A stretch of 8,157 bases of DNA from Sphingobacterium thalpophilum (lineage in GTDB: Bacteria; Bacteroidota; Bacteroidia; Flavobacteriales; Flavobacteriaceae), in NCBI GenBank assembly GCA_943328865.2, contig CALQBR020000044.1, positions 1 to 8,157 of the forward strand. The letters are read 5' to 3'. Below are positions 5,873 to 8,157 of this stretch, in pieces (the first letter of the stretch is position 1; each line of letters starts with the position of its first letter). A program made the translations under genes and the position numbers. A model generated the notes under the pieces. The model searched no databases. It had not been told where the DNA came from and was given only the letters and a program-made list of their open reading frames with translations.

Positions 5873-7642
5873 ATGTTTGATATTTCTGTATTAAAAGAAA
5901 TGAAGCTTACTGAGCTTCAAGAAATAGCTAAAGCCGCTAAAACCATAAAATTTAATGGTGTAAAAAAAGAAGCTTTAATCCACCAGATATTGGATTTTCA
6001 AGCGTTAAATTCACAGGAAAAAACGAATGCAGTTGCAGAAATTATTCCACAGGAAGATAAAACCAAAAGGGTAAGAGTACCATTACAAAGAAAACCAGTT
6101 ATTCAGAAAAATCAACAAAATCAGTTGTTTTCAGAAGCCATTAAAATAGAAGAAATTCAACTGGAGGAAATTACGCCAAAACCAGCATTGGGTTTTCCAA
6201 ATACAGAAGTTCCCGTTGTTCCATTAGCAAATGAAAGGAAACTGATAAAATTCAAAAAATCGGTTTACGATAATAAAATTGCCAAAGAAAAAGCCATTTC
6301 TGAAATAAATGCAGAAGAACAAACATTACAAATAGAAGTGGTTTCGGTTGAAATCCCTGCTGTTGAAGAACAGATAGTGGTAAGAACTCCTAATCCAAAC
6401 CAGAAAGCCAATCCCAATCAAAAGCCCAACCTGAATCAAAATAGTAATGGGAATCAAAATAGTAACGGGAATCAAAATCCAAATTTTAAAGCCAAAAAGA
6501 GCAATTTTAGAGATTCTGATTTTGAGTTCGATGGAATTATAGAAAGTGAAGGAGTGTTAGAAATGATGCCCGATGGCTATGGTTTTCTACGTTCCTCAGA
6601 TTATAATTATTTGGCTTCACCAGATGATATTTATTTGTCAACCTCACAAATTAGATTATTTGGTTTAAAAACGGGTGATACCGTAAAAGGAGTGGTTCGT
6701 CCTCCAAAAGAAGGTGAAAAATTCTTTCCATTAGTGAGGGTATTAAAAATTAATGGACATGACCCACAAGTGGTTCGTGATCGTGTTTCATTTGAACATT
6801 TAACACCAGTTTTTCCATCAGAAAAATTTAAATTGGCTGAAAAACAGAGTACCATTTCTACCAGAATCATCGATTTGTTTTCTCCGATTGGAAAAGGACA
6901 GCGTGGTATGATTGTCGCGCAGCCAAAAACAGGTAAAACAATGTTATTAAAAGACATTGCCAATGCCATTGCCGCTAACCATCCCGAAGTTTACCTTATA
7001 GTACTTTTAATAGATGAACGTCCAGAAGAGGTAACCGATATGCAACGAAGTGTAAGGGGAGAGGTGATCGCTTCTACTTTTGATAGAGAACCCCAAGAAC
7101 ACGTTAAAATTGCAAATATTGTTCTTGAAAAAGCCAAACGTTTAGTGGAATGTGGTCATGATGTGGTGATTTTGCTAGACTCAATTACTCGTTTAGCGAG
7201 AGCTTACAATACGGTGCAACCTGCTTCAGGGAAAGTATTGAGTGGTGGTGTAGATGCCAATGCACTTCAAAAACCGAAACGTTTCTTCGGGGCGGCTCGT
7301 AACGTAGAAAATGGAGGGTCCTTGAGTATTATTGCTACGGCATTGACCGAAACAGGTTCTAAAATGGATGAAGTCATTTTTGAGGAGTTTAAAGGAACGG
7401 GTAATATGGAATTACAATTGGATCGAAAAATTGCCAACAAGCGTATTTTTCCTGCAATTGATTTAACGTCTTCTAGTACTCGAAGAGACGATATGTTGTT
7501 AGATGAAAAAACATTGCAACGCATGTGGATTATGAGAAAATACCTCTCAGATATGAATCCTGTAGAAGCAATGGATTTTATCAATGACCGATTTAAAAAA
7601 ACCAGAAATAATGAGGAGTTTTTGATTTCTATGAATGATTAA
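5873..7642 (+). CDS. rho: Transcription termination factor Rho with a long disordered insertion
   Basis: Rho is a hexameric RNA-dependent ATPase that loads on untranslated RNA and stops RNA polymerase. The product has 589 residues, against 419 in E. coli. The N-terminal helical domain (about 1-45) contains [15 protein letters not shown] low-complexity insertion of about 175 residues follows, ending in an Asn/Gln-rich tract (172-205). The RNA-binding cold-shock domain begins near 221 and includes DGYGFLR (234-240). The ATPase core has the P-loop PKTGKT (351-356), [10 protein letters not shown] (378-387), Walker [17 protein letters not shown] (431-446), the Q-loop [13 protein letters not shown] (453-465) and the R-loop region [20 protein letters not shown] (495-514). 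All core residues look intact, so the protein should be active. The ATG is fixed by an in-frame TAA at 5855-5857. Rho genes are often autoregulated, and the 95-base leader would allow this. Confidence 0.97.
   Translation: MFDISVLKEMKLTELQEIAKAAKTIKFNGVKKEALIHQILDFQALNSQEKTNAVAEIIPQEDKTKRVRVPLQRKPVIQKNQQNQLFSEAIKIEEIQLEEITPKPALGFPNTEVPVVPLANERKLIKFKKSVYDNKIAKEKAISEINAEEQTLQIEVVSVEIPAVEEQIVVRTPNPNQKANPNQKPNLNQNSNGNQNSNGNQNPNFKAKKSNFRDSDFEFDGIIESEGVLEMMPDGYGFLRSSDYNYLASPDDIYLSTSQIRLFGLKTGDTVKGVVRPPKEGEKFFPLVRVLKINGHDPQVVRDRVSFEHLTPVFPSEKFKLAEKQSTISTRIIDLFSPIGKGQRGMIVAQPKTGKTMLLKDIANAIAANHPEVYLIVLLIDERPEEVTDMQRSVRGEVIASTFDREPQEHVKIANIVLEKAKRLVECGHDVVILLDSITRLARAYNTVQPASGKVLSGGVDANALQKPKRFFGAARNVENGGSLSIIATALTETGSKMDEVIFEEFKGTGNMELQLDRKIANKRIFPAIDLTSSSTRRDDMLLDEKTLQRMWIMRKYLSDMNPVEAMDFINDRFKKTRNNEEFLISMND
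6434..6478 (+). repeat. 18-bp tandem repeat, 2.5 copies, inside rho
   Basis: Units at 6434-6451 and 6452-6469 differ by one base (T or C before GGG), and a half unit follows at 6470-6478. Each unit encodes Asn-Gln-Asn-Ser-Asn-Gly. The length is a multiple of three, so changes in copy number keep the frame and only lengthen or shorten the Asn-rich linker before the RNA-binding domain. Confidence 0.9.
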
Positions 7643-7680
7643 AAAGGGCTACTTTTTGTAAAAATCTCAATTAGAAACAA

Positions 7681-7713
7681 TTTTGTATATCTCTTTCAAA
7701 CCAACTATTTTTG
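7681..7713 (+). promoter_or_regulatory. Bacteroidota-type promoter of purC
   Basis: TTTTG (7681-7685, -33 element) and TATTTTTG (7706-7713, -7 element) are separated by 20 bases. Both match the consensus TTTG and TAnnTTTG. The start codon of purC is 20 bases after the -7 box, giving a short leader of roughly 13-15 bases. This is the best promoter in the window. No operator-like repeat is seen next to it. Confidence 0.75.
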
Positions 7714-7732
7714 CACAAACAAGAAAACAACA

Positions 7733-8157
7733 ATGAACAATACCATCACCACTACTAATTTTAATTTCCCGAATCAAAAATCTGTATACCACGGTAAAGT
7801 AAGAGAAGTTTATAATATTAACGACGACTTATTGGTTATGATTGCCACCGATCGCCTTTCAGCTTTTGACGTCGTGATGCCAAAAGGGATTCCGTATAAA
7901 GGTCAAATTTTAAACCAAATTGCGACTAAGTTCATGGAATTGACCCAGGATATTGTGCCTAATTGGTTAATTGCAACGCCAGATCCAAGTGTGGCTGTAG
8001 GGCATTTATGTGAGCCATTTAAAGTAGAAATGGTTATTCGTGGTTATCTTTCAGGACATGCAGCTCGTGAATATGCTTTAGGAAAAAGAACCTTGTGTGG
8101 AGTAACTATGCCCGAAGGATTAAAAGAGAATGATGCCTTTCCAAGACCTATTATTAC
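7733..8157 (+). CDS. purC: Phosphoribosylaminoimidazole-succinocarboxamide synthase (SAICAR synthase), N-terminal part; 3' end outside window
   Basis: SAICAR synthase joins aspartate to carboxyaminoimidazole ribotide using ATP, in de novo purine synthesis in the cytoplasm. The visible 141 residues include GKVREVY (21-27), the phosphate-binding start of the fold. [20 protein letters not shown] follows at 38-57, with the family signature [21 protein letters not shown] is at 101-114, and its RGY-SG motif takes part in substrate binding. The family usually has 230-320 residues, so about half is present. The start is the ATG just after a strong promoter. It lies 90 bases downstream of rho on the same strand but has its own promoter and is likely transcribed independently. 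No defect is visible up to the cut. Confidence 0.96.
   Translation, partial: MNNTITTTNFNFPNQKSVYHGKVREVYNINDDLLVMIATDRLSAFDVVMPKGIPYKGQILNQIATKFMELTQDIVPNWLIATPDPSVAVGHLCEPFKVEMVIRGYLSGHAAREYALGKRTLCGVTMPEGLKENDAFPRPII

Noticed and set aside
7641..7657. AAAAAG-GGCTA-CTTTTT hairpin just after rho as an intrinsic terminator
   Set aside because: The six-base stem has a single G-C pair and there is no continuous T run after it, so it is too weak to support a call. Transcripts from rho may run into purC.
1..8157. Defence system, mobile element, prophage or CRISPR
   Set aside because: All genes are recognisable core functions or conserved lineage proteins, with no repeats-plus-spacers, transposase, integrase or terminal inverted repeats, and no change of base composition.

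Overview
The window looks like a stretch of core chromosome from a Flavobacterium-like member of the Bacteroidota. The evidence is low GC, A/T-rich translation leaders instead of Shine-Dalgarno sequences, -7 promoter boxes of the TAnnTTTG type, the gliding-motility genes gldF and gldG, a DUF4293 membrane protein, and a Rho factor with a long Asn/Gln-rich insertion. No insertion sequence, prophage, CRISPR array, tRNA or rRNA was seen. Codon use looks even throughout.

Positions 1-4096 are all on the minus strand. In order of transcription they hold a SAM hydroxide adenosyltransferase (DUF62), a small antibiotic-biosynthesis-monooxygenase-fold protein, gldF and gldG (which overlap by one base), and then the 5' part of dnaN, cut by the window edge. 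The gaps from the DUF62 gene to gldG are 49 bases or less, so these four could form one transcription unit. dnaN follows a 112-base gap that contains a good -7 box, so it probably has its own promoter.

Positions 4097-4204 form a divergent promoter region with a 7-3-7 palindrome. phoH then runs on the plus strand from a TTG start codon. It converges on a minus-strand DUF4293 gene, and a strong bidirectional hairpin terminator lies between them. A second divergent region (5693-5872) separates DUF4293 from rho. rho is followed by a near-consensus Bacteroidota promoter and the first 141 codons of purC, cut by the right edge.

The genes serve separate housekeeping roles: replication clamp, gliding/secretion-linked ABC transporter, SAM breakdown, RNA-related ATPase, transcription termination and purine synthesis. 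I see no convincing new multi-gene system. The observations most worth following are the disordered Rho insertion with its short tandem repeat, the palindrome between the DUF62 gene and phoH, the altered active-site neighbourhood of the DUF62 enzyme, and the TTG start of phoH.
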